54,348 nt of DNA from assembly GCA_944391745.1 (NCBI GenBank), contig CALXUS010000013.1, forward strand, positions 1-54,348. Direction: 5' to 3'. Position numbers and translations under genes: made by a program. Positions within the stretch are counted from its first letter, which is position 1; each line of letters begins with the position of its first letter. The notes under the pieces are model-generated. The model did no database searches. It was not told where the DNA came from and worked only from the letters and a program-made list of their open reading frames with translations. This document shows, piece after piece, positions 17,524 through 26,523 of the stretch. Origin of the DNA: an uncultured Clostridia bacterium (GTDB lineage: Bacteria; Bacillota; Clostridia; TANB77; CAG-508).

Positions 17524-19626
17524 TTAATTATATTGTACAATTTTTACTAGTCCCATCTCACTATTATATACTTGTTTTAAGATAGCTTCCACACTTTGTT
17601 TTGTATGAATAATACTTAAATGCCCTCCATTTGTAAGCTCATGATATGGTGCTTCTACCATAATTTTCTTTTCTTCATCTAAATCTTTTTCTATTTCAAA
17701 TGAAGGTGTATACATTTCTTTATCAGTAACATTTTCTATTTTTCCAAAAATTATTCTATCAAGCTCAAGAAATTTCTTAGCTATTTTTAAATTATTTTCC
17801 CCAGCTAATTCAAAATTCAAATTATATTTTTTTGAATAATCATCTAATTTTCTTTTCATCATTTCTATGATTTTAAGACCTAATTCTTGTGACTCAGGAC
17901 TTTTTGCATGACTTTTTCCCTTTAAAATTATTAAACATTCATTTAATCCTAAAAAAGATATTCTCATTATACCTTGTTTTAATGGTTTCTTTACTCTATC
18001 ATCCATTTTTAATTTTTCAGAGTCTATCCAAACATGTTCCTTCATTAAAAATGGAAAATTAAACACCTTTTTATTTCCCTGTATTTCTAATCTTTCTAAT
18101 AATTGGTCTTTAACTAAGTCTATTTTTTGCTTTAATTCCTCAAAAAAGCCATTTAAATCTTCTTTATGCTTTAATGCAATTCGTGGCAAATTGATTGTTG
18201 TAGTAGAAAGTGCACCTCTTCCAGGTGATATTTCTTTTTCTCCATCTAAAATATTATCAATAATTCTAGTTCCATTTTCAAGGTAACCAACTTCTGTATT
18301 AAAATCACCTTCTTTATATTTTTGTGAATTAAATGACGTATCTAAAAATGAAAATAGTATTCCCTTATTCTTTTCGGCTAATTTGCAAGCTTTTAACAAT
18401 AAGTCATGATTTACATCTTCCTTATTATAGTTAATTCCACTTTTTACCTTAAATACAGTTATAGGCGTTATTGCATCTTCTTTATTACCTATACCTTCAT
18501 CTATGCACTTTAATAAATTATCTATTACCATTCTACCTTCCATACTTGTGTCTGTACCTAGATTAATAGTAGTAAATCTTCCATTAGGATTTTCCGTGCA
18601 TAAACTATTTAAATTATGAACAAAAGCTTCCATTGCTTGATAAACAAGGTTATTAGTCTTATCCAAAGCACTTTTATATGTAATTCTAAACATTCTTTTT
18701 AGTTCTTCTGCATCTCTTGTAAATTTATAAAACTGTTCTATATCAAAATCTATAGTTGATAATTTATCTATTTCCCTTTCTATTCCATTAATAGCTATAA
18801 ATTTATCATAATCTGTAAATTCTAATATATCATATATAGTTTGTCTAAATTGCTTTTTAAAAGTTTTTAAAACACCTGGTGCCATATAATAATCAAAATT
18901 AGGAATGCCCTGCTCTCCATCTTGATCTTTTTGATTTCCTGCAATAGCAATTATACTCAGAATAGAATAAGTAAAAATATTTTGTGGTTCTCTTATAGAA
19001 CTATTCTCAGTTGAAAAGCCATTTTTAAATAATTTTTCTAAATCTATTTGTATACTCTCAGTTGTACCAGTTGAATAAAAATCTAAATTATGAACATATA
19101 TATCACCATTTTCTTCCGCTTCTGCAAACCTTTTCTTTAATAGATATGACTTAGCAAACTCTTTTGATACAGTACTTCCATAAGCAATCATTGTTTGCAT
19201 CGCATTTTTATTTTCTAAAGTTGTTTCAGCATTTTCTTTTGTTTTCAATCCTAACTTTTCCAAAGCTTTTAAGAACTTATGTTTCCTTCTTTCATCTAAA
19301 AATATTTCTCTTGATTGTGCTCTATTTTCTCTATATTCTGAAAATGATTTATATACATCATAATAATTGTTTTCTTTTAATTCAAATTCTATTAAATCTT
19401 GAATTTCTTCAATTTTAATTTTCTCTTTATTTAACTCTATTATTTTTTTAATAACTTTATTATATATTTTATTTACATCGTCTTCTGAATAATTCTTATT
19501 ATCAAGATCAGACTCTACGCTATCAAAACCTTTTTTTATAGCTATAGCTATTTTTGTTCCATCAAAAGAAACTTTTTTACCATCTCTTTTTATAACCATA
19601 ATATTAGATAAATTATCCTCAGTCAT
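17524..19626 (-). CDS. NrdD-like protein lacking active-site cysteines and glycyl-radical domain
   Basis: The 700-residue protein aligns from memory with class III ribonucleotide reductase over nearly its whole length. It has an ATP-cone at 10-100, GDIYVHNLDFYSTGT at 174-188, NLGTDTSMEGRMVIDNLL at 355-372, SPGRGALSTTTINLPRIAL near 467-485, and APYHELTNGGHLSI near the end. The family CC pair in GTLTCCQIDL is Ser191-Ile192 here, the GCRTR cysteine is Asn451, and the C-terminal zinc-binding and glycyl-radical region is absent. It therefore should not reduce ribonucleotides, while the ATP-cone and substrate-fold motifs persist. It is last in an operon with RNase HII and pyrimidine phosphorylase. 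A nucleotide-sensing or structural role is inference. No nrdG lies nearby. Confidence 0.8.
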   Translation of the reverse strand: MTEDNLSNIMVIKRDGKKVSFDGTKIAIAIKKGFDSVESDLDNKNYSEDDVNKIYNKVIKKIIELNKEKIKIEEIQDLIEFELKENNYYDVYKSFSEYRENRAQSREIFLDERRKHKFLKALEKLGLKTKENAETTLENKNAMQTMIAYGSTVSKEFAKSYLLKKRFAEAEENGDIYVHNLDFYSTGTTESIQIDLEKLFKNGFSTENSSIREPQNIFTYSILSIIAIAGNQKDQDGEQGIPNFDYYMAPGVLKTFKKQFRQTIYDILEFTDYDKFIAINGIEREIDKLSTIDFDIEQFYKFTRDAEELKRMFRITYKSALDKTNNLVYQAMEAFVHNLNSLCTENPNGRFTTINLGTDTSMEGRMVIDNLLKCIDEGIGNKEDAITPITVFKVKSGINYNKEDVNHDLLLKACKLAEKNKGILFSFLDTSFNSQKYKEGDFNTEVGYLENGTRIIDNILDGEKEISPGRGALSTTTINLPRIALKHKEDLNGFFEELKQKIDLVKDQLLERLEIQGNKKVFNFPFLMKEHVWIDSEKLKMDDRVKKPLKQGIMRISFLGLNECLIILKGKSHAKSPESQELGLKIIEMMKRKLDDYSKKYNLNFELAGENNLKIAKKFLELDRIIFGKIENVTDKEMYTPSFEIEKDLDEEKKIMVEAPYHELTNGGHLSIIHTKQSVEAILKQVYNSEMGLVKIVQYN

Positions 19627-19649
19627 GTCTAAACCTTTCTATAAAATCA

Positions 19650-20903
19650 CTAACTAATCTCATAAATATTTTCTTTTAAAACATTAATAGCCTTTTTTTC
19701 ATCGTTAGCATGTACATATCCTAATACTTCACCATTTTCAACACTATCACCTATTTTTTTATTCAAAACAAATCCAACTTCTGGTTCTATTTTATCTTCT
19801 TTCTTTATTCTGCCAGCTCCAAGATATACAGATAATTTACCTATTGTTAATGCATCTAGTTTAGAAACTATTCCTGATTTATTTGCTATAATTGGTAGAA
19901 TAAATCTTGCTTTATTAAATTTGTCTGTATTTTCAATATATGAAATATCTCCTCCTTGATTTTGAACTAGCTGAACAAATTTTTCATAACCTTTTCCATT
20001 TTTTAAGTTTTCTAATATTTTAGCTTTTCCTTCTTCTATATTACTTACTTTATTAGCTAACAAAAGCATATTAGCACCTAATTCAGTAATAATTTTTTCT
20101 ATATCCTCCGGTAATTCTATTCCTTTTAAAATTTTTATTGCCTCTATAACTTCTAATATATTTCCTACAGCATGACCTACAGGTTGATTCATATCTGTAA
20201 TAATACATTTTGTTTCTTTATGAGCAAGCTCTCCTATTTTAGTCATAACATTGGCTAATTTCATTGCACTATCTACATTTTTCATAAATGCACCACTTCC
20301 AGAAGTAACATCAATAACTATTTTATTTGCTCCTGAAGCAATTTTTTTGCTCATAATACTTGAAGCTATAAGAGGTATGCTTTCAGTACAACTTATTGTA
20401 TCTCTTAATGCATAAAGTTTTTTATCAGCAGGTGCTAAATTTAGTGTTTGCCCAATTAAACTAATTCCTATTTTCTTTACATTGTCTATAAATTCTTCAA
20501 CGGGTACATTAGTATTATAACCTGGAATAGATTCAAGCTTATCAACTGTTCCTCCAGTAAATCCTAGTCCCCTTCCAGACATTTTAGCTACAGGAATTCC
20601 TAAAGAAGCGACTATGGGCATTAAAATAAGTGTAATTTTATCTCCAACACCTCCTGTGCTATGTTTATCTACCACTTCTCCTAAAGTAGATAAATCTAAT
20701 ACATCTCCTGAATAAGCCATAGCTAACGTTAGGTCTGTTATTTCTCTTTCATTCATACTATTAATATATATAGCCATAGTTAAAGCAGCAGCTTGATAAT
20801 CAGTAATACTTCCTTCAGTATAACCTTTAACAAAAAATTCTATTTCCTCTTTAGTTAATTCTTTTCCATCTCTTTTCTTTGCTATTATATCTAAAATATT
20901 CAT
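19650..20903 (-). CDS. deoA: Pyrimidine-nucleoside (thymidine) phosphorylase
   Basis: The 417-residue protein has the helical N-domain with KRDGKELTKEEIEFFVKGY, the phosphate-binding KHSTGGVGDKITLILMP near 80-96, and SGRGLGFTGGTVDKLESIPG near 110. These are the motifs of the pyrimidine phosphorylase family, which cleaves thymidine, deoxyuridine or uridine with phosphate to base and (deoxy)ribose 1-phosphate. The start is MNILDIIAKK at 20903, with AAGGAGAACTA directly upstream. A longer frame to 20969 would overlap rnhB and adds non-family residues. It lies 16 bases after rnhB. Confidence 0.92.
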   Translation of the reverse strand: MNILDIIAKKRDGKELTKEEIEFFVKGYTEGSITDYQAAALTMAIYINSMNEREITDLTLAMAYSGDVLDLSTLGEVVDKHSTGGVGDKITLILMPIVASLGIPVAKMSGRGLGFTGGTVDKLESIPGYNTNVPVEEFIDNVKKIGISLIGQTLNLAPADKKLYALRDTISCTESIPLIASSIMSKKIASGANKIVIDVTSGSGAFMKNVDSAMKLANVMTKIGELAHKETKCIITDMNQPVGHAVGNILEVIEAIKILKGIELPEDIEKIITELGANMLLLANKVSNIEEGKAKILENLKNGKGYEKFVQLVQNQGGDISYIENTDKFNKARFILPIIANKSGIVSKLDALTIGKLSVYLGAGRIKKEDKIEPEVGFVLNKKIGDSVENGEVLGYVHANDEKKAINVLKENIYEIS

Positions 20904-20919
20904 TAGTTCTCCTTTTCTT

Positions 20920-21558
20920 TTAAATAAAATGTTTAATAAAACTTTTTCTATGTAATGGACATGGTCCATATTCTTTTATTGCAGCTATGTGTTTAGCAGT
21001 TCCATATCCTTTATGAGAAGCGAAACCATATTCTGGATAAATTTTATCCCATTCTTCCATAATTCTATCCCTTGTAACTTTAGCCAATATAGATGCTGCT
21101 GAAATAGAATAACAAGTTGCATCACCTTTAATAATAGATTCATAAGTTATACCAAAAGTATCTATTTCCCTTAATGCATCTACTATTACTATATCAGGTT
21201 TTTCGCCTAAGCCTTTAATTACCTGTCCTAAAGCATCGTGTAATCCTTTTTTTGTTGCGTTTAATATATTTATTTCATCTATCTCTTCTTGTGAAACAAT
21301 TCCTATTCCATAAGCTAAAGCTGACTCCTTTATTTCATCAAATAATAAATCTCTTCTTTTGGGAGTAACCTTTTTTGAATCATTCATAAACTCTAATTTA
21401 GAATCTCTAGGCATTACAACAGCTCCGACTACAACAGGTCCAGCCAATGGACCTCTTCCTGCCTCATCTATTCCACATATATATTTTAAACCTTCATTAT
21501 ATAAATTTTCTTCATATTTTTTTAAATTATTAAGTCTCTCTTCTTCTTTTTCTTTCAT
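20920..21558 (-). CDS. rnhB: Ribonuclease HII
   Basis: The 212-residue enzyme has the motif YICGIDEAGRGPLAGPVVVGAV, with catalytic Asp-Glu in DEAGRG, then IVDALREIDTF and SISAASILAKVTRDRIMEEW. It cuts RNA of RNA-DNA hybrids and removes misincorporated ribonucleotides. The N-terminal 25 residues are charged and helical. It is the second gene of a minus-strand operon between the pilin-like gene and deoA. Confidence 0.95.
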   Translation of the reverse strand: MKEKEEERLNNLKKYEENLYNEGLKYICGIDEAGRGPLAGPVVVGAVVMPRDSKLEFMNDSKKVTPKRRDLLFDEIKESALAYGIGIVSQEEIDEINILNATKKGLHDALGQVIKGLGEKPDIVIVDALREIDTFGITYESIIKGDATCYSISAASILAKVTRDRIMEEWDKIYPEYGFASHKGYGTAKHIAAIKEYGPCPLHRKSFIKHFI

Positions 21559-21577
21559 AACTTACACATTCCTATTA

Positions 21578-22033
21578 TTAATCTAATTGATAAAATATTT
21601 CTTTACTATTATCTTTAGTATATCCCTTTGTAATAAACACTGTATTATCCTCATAATTAACTATATAATATGAATTTTCCTCATTCTTTATATCTAATTC
21701 CATTGATGATAAGTCTTCATCGCTAAGTGCGTAATATTTATCTAACTTTGTAGAATCTAGTATATTTTTTTTTAGAAACCCAGAAATAATACCATCATTT
21801 TGCATATCAGATATTTTAGTTCCTTTAAGTGCATCCTGATTATTATTTATTTTAGTAGATTCTTGTAAAATTTTACATTTTCCTTGTATCAAAAGCATAT
21901 TAGCCCTTATATCTTCTATTTTCTGTTCATCAACAGTATTTTCAAAAAATCTATAAGCCCAAAAAACAATCAAAGCAATAATTAACACAGATATTATAAT
22001 TGCAATAATTCCCATTCCATTTTCGCTTTTCAT
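21578..22033 (-). CDS. Single-pass membrane protein, pilin-like
   Basis: The 151-residue protein starts with a short polar leader (MKSENGMG) and one hydrophobic helix (IIAIIISVLIIALIVFWAY), followed by a helical then mixed extracytoplasmic domain. This outline resembles type IV pseudopilins, although the glutamate at +5 of the mature helix that defines true prepilins is not present. No prepilin peptidase or assembly genes lie nearby. It heads the rnhB-deoA-nrdD-like operon (19-base gap to rnhB). Function unknown. Confidence 0.45.
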   Translation of the reverse strand: MKSENGMGIIAIIISVLIIALIVFWAYRFFENTVDEQKIEDIRANMLLIQGKCKILQESTKINNNQDALKGTKISDMQNDGIISGFLKKNILDSTKLDKYYALSDEDLSSMELDIKNEENSYYIVNYEDNTVFITKGYTKDNSKEIFYQLD

Positions 22034-22184
22034 TTTATACCTCTCTTTATTCTAATATCCTTCTTAATTTTTATTCTTTTGTTTATATAGATTTATAAGA
22101 TTCTGAGACAGTATATCATAAATAACTCTAAAAGTTAATAGCAAAAGACAATGGAATATAAAAAAGTTAATAAATTGTAACATC

Positions 22185-22228
22185 TTTTTCACACTTTTTT
22201 CACAATTACGTTGTATCATATATATAAA
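22185..22228 (+). promoter_or_regulatory. htrA promoter with 11-bp direct-repeat regulator box
   Basis: TTTTTCACA occurs at 22185-22193 and again at 22196-22204, an 11-bp spacing typical of OmpR/PhoB-family response regulators. The second repeat supplies the -35 (TTCACA) of a promoter with -10 TATAAA (22223-22228). The core TCACACTTTTTTCACAA recurs with two changes downstream of htrA at 23655. Confidence 0.6.
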
Positions 22229-22273
22229 TTAAGATATCTTTATAGCATATCTTCTAGAAAGGAAGTAATTATC

Positions 22274-23632
22274 ATGGATAATCAAAATAACAATAATGCA
22301 AATAATAATTTTAATTCTAATCAAACAGGTAGTTTTAATACTGAAAATAAAGGCAATAATTTCAATTACGTAAATACAAATGCTACAGAAACTAACTATT
22401 CAAATGGTTTTAAAACTACAAAAAAGGATTCAAAAAAGAATAAATCACAAAAGGTAAAGAAAATTTCATCAGGAAACGGCTTTGGTAAAACTATAGTTTT
22501 ACCATTTGTAAGTGGTATATTAGGAGCTACACTTGTTTTAGGTGTTTGTTTTAGTGTTCCAACTATAAAAAATGTTATTGTTGGAGATGATTCAGTTTCT
22601 AGAACAAACGATAATTCTAATATCGATTACAATAATGTTAATATGAATTTAGTTTCATTATCTAGCATTTCTGATACTGGAGTTTATGTAGCTCAAAAAG
22701 TATTACCTTCTATTGTAGGAATTAATGTAGAATATTCTGTAAACTCTATATTCTCTCGTAATCCTACTACTGCTACTGCAGAAGGATCTGGTGTTATAAT
22801 TAGTGATGATGGATATATCCTTACAAACAATCATGTAATTGATTCATCTAGCTCAAGTTCATATTATGCAGTTGGAGACGCAAGTAAAATTTCTGTTTAC
22901 TTATATAATGATGATACTCCTTATGAAGCTAAAATAGTAGGTACTGACGAGCAAACCGATTTAGCTGTTATAAAAATAGATAAAACTGGATTAACAGCAG
23001 CTGAGCTTGGAGATTCAGACACTGTTCAAGTTGGTGAATGGTGTATGTCAATTGGAAATCCTTTAGGAATGAGAAGTACTGTTTGCCAAGGTTCAATTAG
23101 TGCATTAAATAGACAGATTACAGATTCAGAAGGAAAAACATATAATGTTATTCAAACAGACGCTGCCATAAATGAAGGAAATAGTGGTGGTGCATTAGTT
23201 AATAGTCAAGGTCAAGTAATAGGAATTAATACTTTAAAAGCTTCTGGTGAAGGTGTTGAAGGATTAGGCTTTGCTATTCCTATTAATGATACAAAAGATA
23301 TATATAGTGATTTAATACAATACAGTAAAGTTAAAAGACCATACATTGGAATTACTGGAAGTGATATTACTGAAGATACAATAAATGCAAACCCTACTTT
23401 TGATTTAAGAATAGGTGCTTATGTTAGAAGTGTAGATGACTATTCACCTGCAGAAAAAGCTGGGTTAAAAATTGGTGATATAATTATAGAAGCTGATGGT
23501 AAAAAAGTTGAATCTATGAATGACTTAAATGAAATAAAAAATTCTCATCAAATTGGTGATAATATGACATTAAAGGTTTATAGAAATGGTGAAGAATTTA
23601 CTGTAGATTTAACATTAGCAGAACAACCTTAA
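22274..23632 (+). CDS. htrA: HtrA-like membrane-anchored serine protease with PDZ domain
   Basis: The 452-residue protein has an Asn-rich, low-complexity cytoplasmic N-terminus (about 70 residues). One membrane helix follows (IVLPFVSGILGATLVLGVCF), then a trypsin-like domain and a PDZ domain (about 360-452). The catalytic triad is His187 (ILTNNHVID), Asp229 (TDLAVIKID) and Ser304 (EGNSGGALV). It degrades or refolds damaged proteins outside the membrane. The start is set at 22274 by AAAGGAAGTAATT upstream; a frame from 22211 would be inside the promoter region. The direct-repeat box upstream suggests control by a stress two-component system, as for CssR or CiaR in other Firmicutes. Confidence 0.92.
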   Translation: MDNQNNNNANNNFNSNQTGSFNTENKGNNFNYVNTNATETNYSNGFKTTKKDSKKNKSQKVKKISSGNGFGKTIVLPFVSGILGATLVLGVCFSVPTIKNVIVGDDSVSRTNDNSNIDYNNVNMNLVSLSSISDTGVYVAQKVLPSIVGINVEYSVNSIFSRNPTTATAEGSGVIISDDGYILTNNHVIDSSSSSSYYAVGDASKISVYLYNDDTPYEAKIVGTDEQTDLAVIKIDKTGLTAAELGDSDTVQVGEWCMSIGNPLGMRSTVCQGSISALNRQITDSEGKTYNVIQTDAAINEGNSGGALVNSQGQVIGINTLKASGEGVEGLGFAIPINDTKDIYSDLIQYSKVKRPYIGITGSDITEDTINANPTFDLRIGAYVRSVDDYSPAEKAGLKIGDIIIEADGKKVESMNDLNEIKNSHQIGDNMTLKVYRNGEEFTVDLTLAEQP

Positions 23633-23654
23633 TAAAATTTATTTTTCAAATGTA

Positions 23655-23696
23655 TCACACTTAGTTCACAAAATGGACAAATTTCATTATTATAAT
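23655..23696 (+). promoter_or_regulatory. Second direct-repeat box and promoter-like site downstream of htrA
   Basis: TCACA at 23655-23659 and 23666-23670 repeat with 11-bp spacing. Over 17 bases the box (TCACACTTAGTTCACAA) differs from the htrA box at only two spacer positions. As at htrA, the second repeat gives a TTCACA -35 element, here 17 bases before TATTAT (23688-23693), overlapping a TATAAT at 23691. Confidence 0.55.
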
Positions 23697-23699
23697 ATA

Positions 23700-23797
23700 A
23701 GCATAGTCAGTAATTAAGTTACTCCGATTACTGATGTAAATAAAAAAACATCCCCTTTTATTTTCAAAAAGATGGTGCCATAAGCACCATCTTTTAA
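23700..23797 (+). ncRNA. Candidate small RNA downstream of htrA
   Basis: About 98 bases from the predicted start to a strong terminator. A first hairpin is TCAGTAAT/ATTACTGA (23707-23714 and 23727-23734). A single-stranded stretch with TCCCC follows, then a terminator stem AAAAGATGGTGC/GCACCATCTTTT. No credible open reading frame is present. The RNA call rests on promoter, hairpin and terminator spacing; it could instead be only the 3' untranslated end of htrA. Confidence 0.4.
23767..23795. terminator. Bidirectional terminator between htrA/sRNA and the M23 peptidase gene
   Basis: A 12-bp perfect stem, AAAAGATGGTGC and GCACCATCTTTT, with loop CATAA. It follows the htrA region on the plus strand and the M23 gene stop (23812) on the minus strand. 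Confidence 0.85.
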
Positions 23798-23811
23798 TTT
23801 CTTATTTAATT

Positions 23812-24783
23812 TTATTGATATACATAAGATTGAGGATTTACTTGCTTTCCATTTAATCTTATTTCAAAATGAAGATGGTTTCCAGTTGAATTTCCTGTAG
23901 AACCAACTGCCGCAATTTTTTCTCCTGCCTCAACTGTATCACCTGCAGAAACATACAATTTACTGCAATGTCCATAATATGTTTCTACATTATTACCATG
24001 ATCAATTTTTACAAGGTATCCATATCCACTACTCCATCCAGCAAAAGTTACTTTCCCTGAAGCTGTAGCTAATATTGGTGTTCCTCTGGTTGCTGCTATA
24101 TCAATACCTTTATGAGTATGGTCTCTAATACTCTCATTAGCTCCAAATCTTGAAGAAATTCTACCTGTAACAGGAACAACAGCCAAATAAATTCCATTTA
24201 CTGTTCTACTATCAATCTTTTCTTTTTCTTCTAATTCTTCTTGCAAATTATCAGTTAATTTTGCCTTTGCAAGTTTTATATTTTCCTCATTCACTTCGTC
24301 AACATTATCTAAATAAATTTGATTGATAACTAAATCTGGTTCTATTTCACTATATTGTTCTTTTAATGTTGAAACCATTTCTTCTGCTTCTTCCATTGAA
24401 TTTACATATACTTTAGTCTCTTCATTATTTAAATCTGCTACCTCATATACTCTATAAACATTTTGAGCATTTTCATCAAGTGTCGCTAACACTGTATTTT
24501 CATCTATTTCATTTCTTGATACTAAACTAAATGAATAATCCACATCACCTAATTCTACAAACGCAACATTAGTTGAATCAGATGTAAGTATATTTTCATT
24601 TATTTCAGCCTGAAATTTATTTTTGTCCCCTACGTATCCTATTTCTTCTCCATTTAGACTAACACTATAGGCTGGTCTAAATTTGATAAAAATCACAACA
24701 AATATTATTGCTAAAGCAATAGCTATTATCTTAAAGAGCTTTATCGTTCGTTTCGTATAATATGCTATTCTTTTTATTAAAAT
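23812..24783 (-). CDS. Membrane-anchored M23 (LytM) endopeptidase with non-canonical start
   Basis: The C-terminal M23 domain has HKGIDIAATRGTPILATASG (zinc ligands His and Asp) and HLHFEIRLNG (His-x-His). It cleaves or binds peptidoglycan cross-bridges outside the cell. Residues before it hold a G5/LysM-like spacer and a helical stretch. A GTG at 24696 lies in the middle of the obvious membrane helix (LFKIIAIALAIIFVVIFIKF). The same frame stays open upstream through LIKRIAYYTKRTIK to an AAAGGAG ribosome site with no ATG, GTG or TTG between, so initiation at ATT (24783) is the best fit. Start uncertain, family certain. Confidence 0.85.
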   Translation of the reverse strand: MLIKRIAYYTKRTIKLFKIIAIALAIIFVVIFIKFRPAYSVSLNGEEIGYVGDKNKFQAEINENILTSDSTNVAFVELGDVDYSFSLVSRNEIDENTVLATLDENAQNVYRVYEVADLNNEETKVYVNSMEEAEEMVSTLKEQYSEIEPDLVINQIYLDNVDEVNEENIKLAKAKLTDNLQEELEEKEKIDSRTVNGIYLAVVPVTGRISSRFGANESIRDHTHKGIDIAATRGTPILATASGKVTFAGWSSGYGYLVKIDHGNNVETYYGHCSKLYVSAGDTVEAGEKIAAVGSTGNSTGNHLHFEIRLNGKQVNPQSYVYQ

Positions 24784-24906
24784 ATATGTTCACACTCCTT
24801 TTTTTTGTGACGACAATTATAATTATACCATATATTTTAAACAAATTCAACCAATTTATGCAAAAACAAGCAAATTAAGGCTTAAATACATAGTTTTTAC
24901 AAGAAA

Positions 24907-24932
24907 AAAACACTAGTTTAAACTAGTGTTTT
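24907..24932 (-). terminator. Palindromic terminator at the end of the CmpB-like gene
   Basis: AAAACACTAGTTT followed directly by its reverse complement, overlapping the stop codon at 24913 and continuing to a T-rich stretch on the minus strand. As an RNA it folds to a stem of about 11 bp with a minimal loop. Confidence 0.7.
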
Positions 24933-25614
24933 CCTGTTTTATTACATCTTTAACCATTATATCTACTCCATCTGCATTCATTATTCTTAAATTAGGAAAT
25001 ACTGAAGACATTATATCATCGTTAAATATTTTGTCCCAAAAAGTTTCATTTACTGGTTCATTATTAAATATTCTATTTGCCCTATTCATATATACATTAA
25101 TTGAAAAAATAGTTAACACAACATCTAAAATTAGAAATGTTGTTATTATTGCATCCCAAGGTTTAGTAGGAATTTTTTCTATTAATTTGTCAAAATTAGG
25201 TTTAATTAATTTCATTAAAACAATAGCTAAAATTCCCCAAAATACTGTATAAGTTAGTGAAACTCTGCCATTAATCTGAAAATTTGTATATGAATAATCC
25301 CAAAATCTACTTCCATAAATTACTTGGAGCATATAACTACTAATATATTCAAAAATTGTACCTACAATAGCTCCCATAATAAATAATTTTACTTTACTAT
25401 CTTTATAATCACTAAGAATTATTATAAAAAATGCAGCTCCTATACCATAAATAGGACAAAAGGGGCCTAAAATCAGCCCTTTTCTGCTTTCTAGTATACC
25501 AGTAGTCACAAAACAATAAATTGTTTCTATTATTAATCCTAATATACTAAATAAAATCATATACCATATAATTTTATGAAAATCAAATTCTTTTTTATCC
25601 ATATATTGCTCCAT
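24913..25614 (-). CDS. Putative ABC-transporter type IV (CmpB/PF06541-like) membrane protein
   Basis: The 233-residue protein has about six hydrophobic segments. The pattern LFSILGLIIETIYCFVTTG, then ESRKGLILGPFCPIYGIGAA and YGSRFWDYSYTNFQINGRVS is the recognisable core of the widespread Firmicute family labelled putative ABC-transporter type IV. Real transport function is unproven for the family. It is separated by 6 bases from the RsiV-like gene and may be the tail of the T7SS transcript. Confidence 0.7.
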   Translation of the reverse strand: MEQYMDKKEFDFHKIIWYMILFSILGLIIETIYCFVTTGILESRKGLILGPFCPIYGIGAAFFIIILSDYKDSKVKLFIMGAIVGTIFEYISSYMLQVIYGSRFWDYSYTNFQINGRVSLTYTVFWGILAIVLMKLIKPNFDKLIEKIPTKPWDAIITTFLILDVVLTIFSINVYMNRANRIFNNEPVNETFWDKIFNDDIMSSVFPNLRIMNADGVDIMVKDVIKQENTSLN

Positions 25615-25620
25615 TTTATA

Positions 25621-26454
25621 TTATATTTCTATAATATCCATTTCAGAAGTATAATTATTATTACCATAAGCAAATATAATATACAATTCTCCATTAGGTC
25701 CTTCTATAAAGTTAGAAATGTTATCAATCTGATACATTTCATCATCTAAATTTCTTTGATAAACTGTATATCCTGATTCTGCCATAACCTCAGCGTCTTC
25801 ACTTGCTTTTTGTACTACAGACCTTATTCTATTTTCAACTACATTTTCATCTATATCTCTGTATTCAAGAATTTCTTTTACAGTAACACTTTTATCATTT
25901 TGTAAATCATAATTGTAGGTTTGTACAATTATTCTTTGAGGATTATCCCCTTCTTTTATTGTTGCTTTAATTGCAACAGATAAAATATTTTCATTTACAT
26001 AGGCAATATAATCTAAATTATATATTGTGTAAACATCTGTACCACCCATTACGGAATTTATTTTATCCACAAATATGCTTTGAGTAAGGCTATTAAACTC
26101 AGTTACAACATCACTTTGAATATTTATAAGTGGTATATTTACATTCATACTATATTGACCATCCACACTCTGATTATCTGAATAAAATGTATACACTAAA
26201 TCTCTGCTTGCATCTAACTTTGCAATATTACTGTCATTATAATTTGAATAAAACTCATTTGTAAATAAATCCATAAAAGATTGATTTACATCTTGAGAAG
26301 TAATAATATTGCCTCCTGCATCAATATCATTTTCGTAAGCATTACCTACATCTTCTTCCATAAAGAATTGTGCATATACACCTAATCCTATAGATATAAT
26401 ACATATAATGATTATTATTGCATACATCACATATCTTATTGTTTTAGATCCCAT
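25621..26454 (-). CDS. Membrane-anchored extracytoplasmic protein, DUF3298/RsiV-like
   Basis: The 277-residue protein has one N-terminal membrane helix (YVMYAIIIIICIISIGLGVYAQ without other segments) and an outside domain. The C-terminal half (NYDLQNDKSVTVKEILEY ... FIEGPNGELYIIFAYGNNN) resembles the DUF3298 fold seen in RsiV anti-sigma factors and PdaC. No anti-sigma N-domain is visible, so a wall-binding role is more likely than sigma control. It lies 69 bases downstream of the ParA-like T7SS gene. Confidence 0.5.
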   Translation of the reverse strand: MGSKTIRYVMYAIIIIICIISIGLGVYAQFFMEEDVGNAYENDIDAGGNIITSQDVNQSFMDLFTNEFYSNYNDSNIAKLDASRDLVYTFYSDNQSVDGQYSMNVNIPLINIQSDVVTEFNSLTQSIFVDKINSVMGGTDVYTIYNLDYIAYVNENILSVAIKATIKEGDNPQRIIVQTYNYDLQNDKSVTVKEILEYRDIDENVVENRIRSVVQKASEDAEVMAESGYTVYQRNLDDEMYQIDNISNFIEGPNGELYIIFAYGNNNYTSEMDIIEI

Positions 26455-26523
26455 AATTTTCTCCTATATATAATTATCACTAATACTATTATATCATTTA
26501 TTATTTTTTTAGTAAATAGAAAG

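Noticed and set aside
22034..22210. Extended N-terminus of HtrA from an ATG at 22211
   Set aside because: It would start within the promoter, before the -10; a good ribosome site precedes the ATG at 22274.
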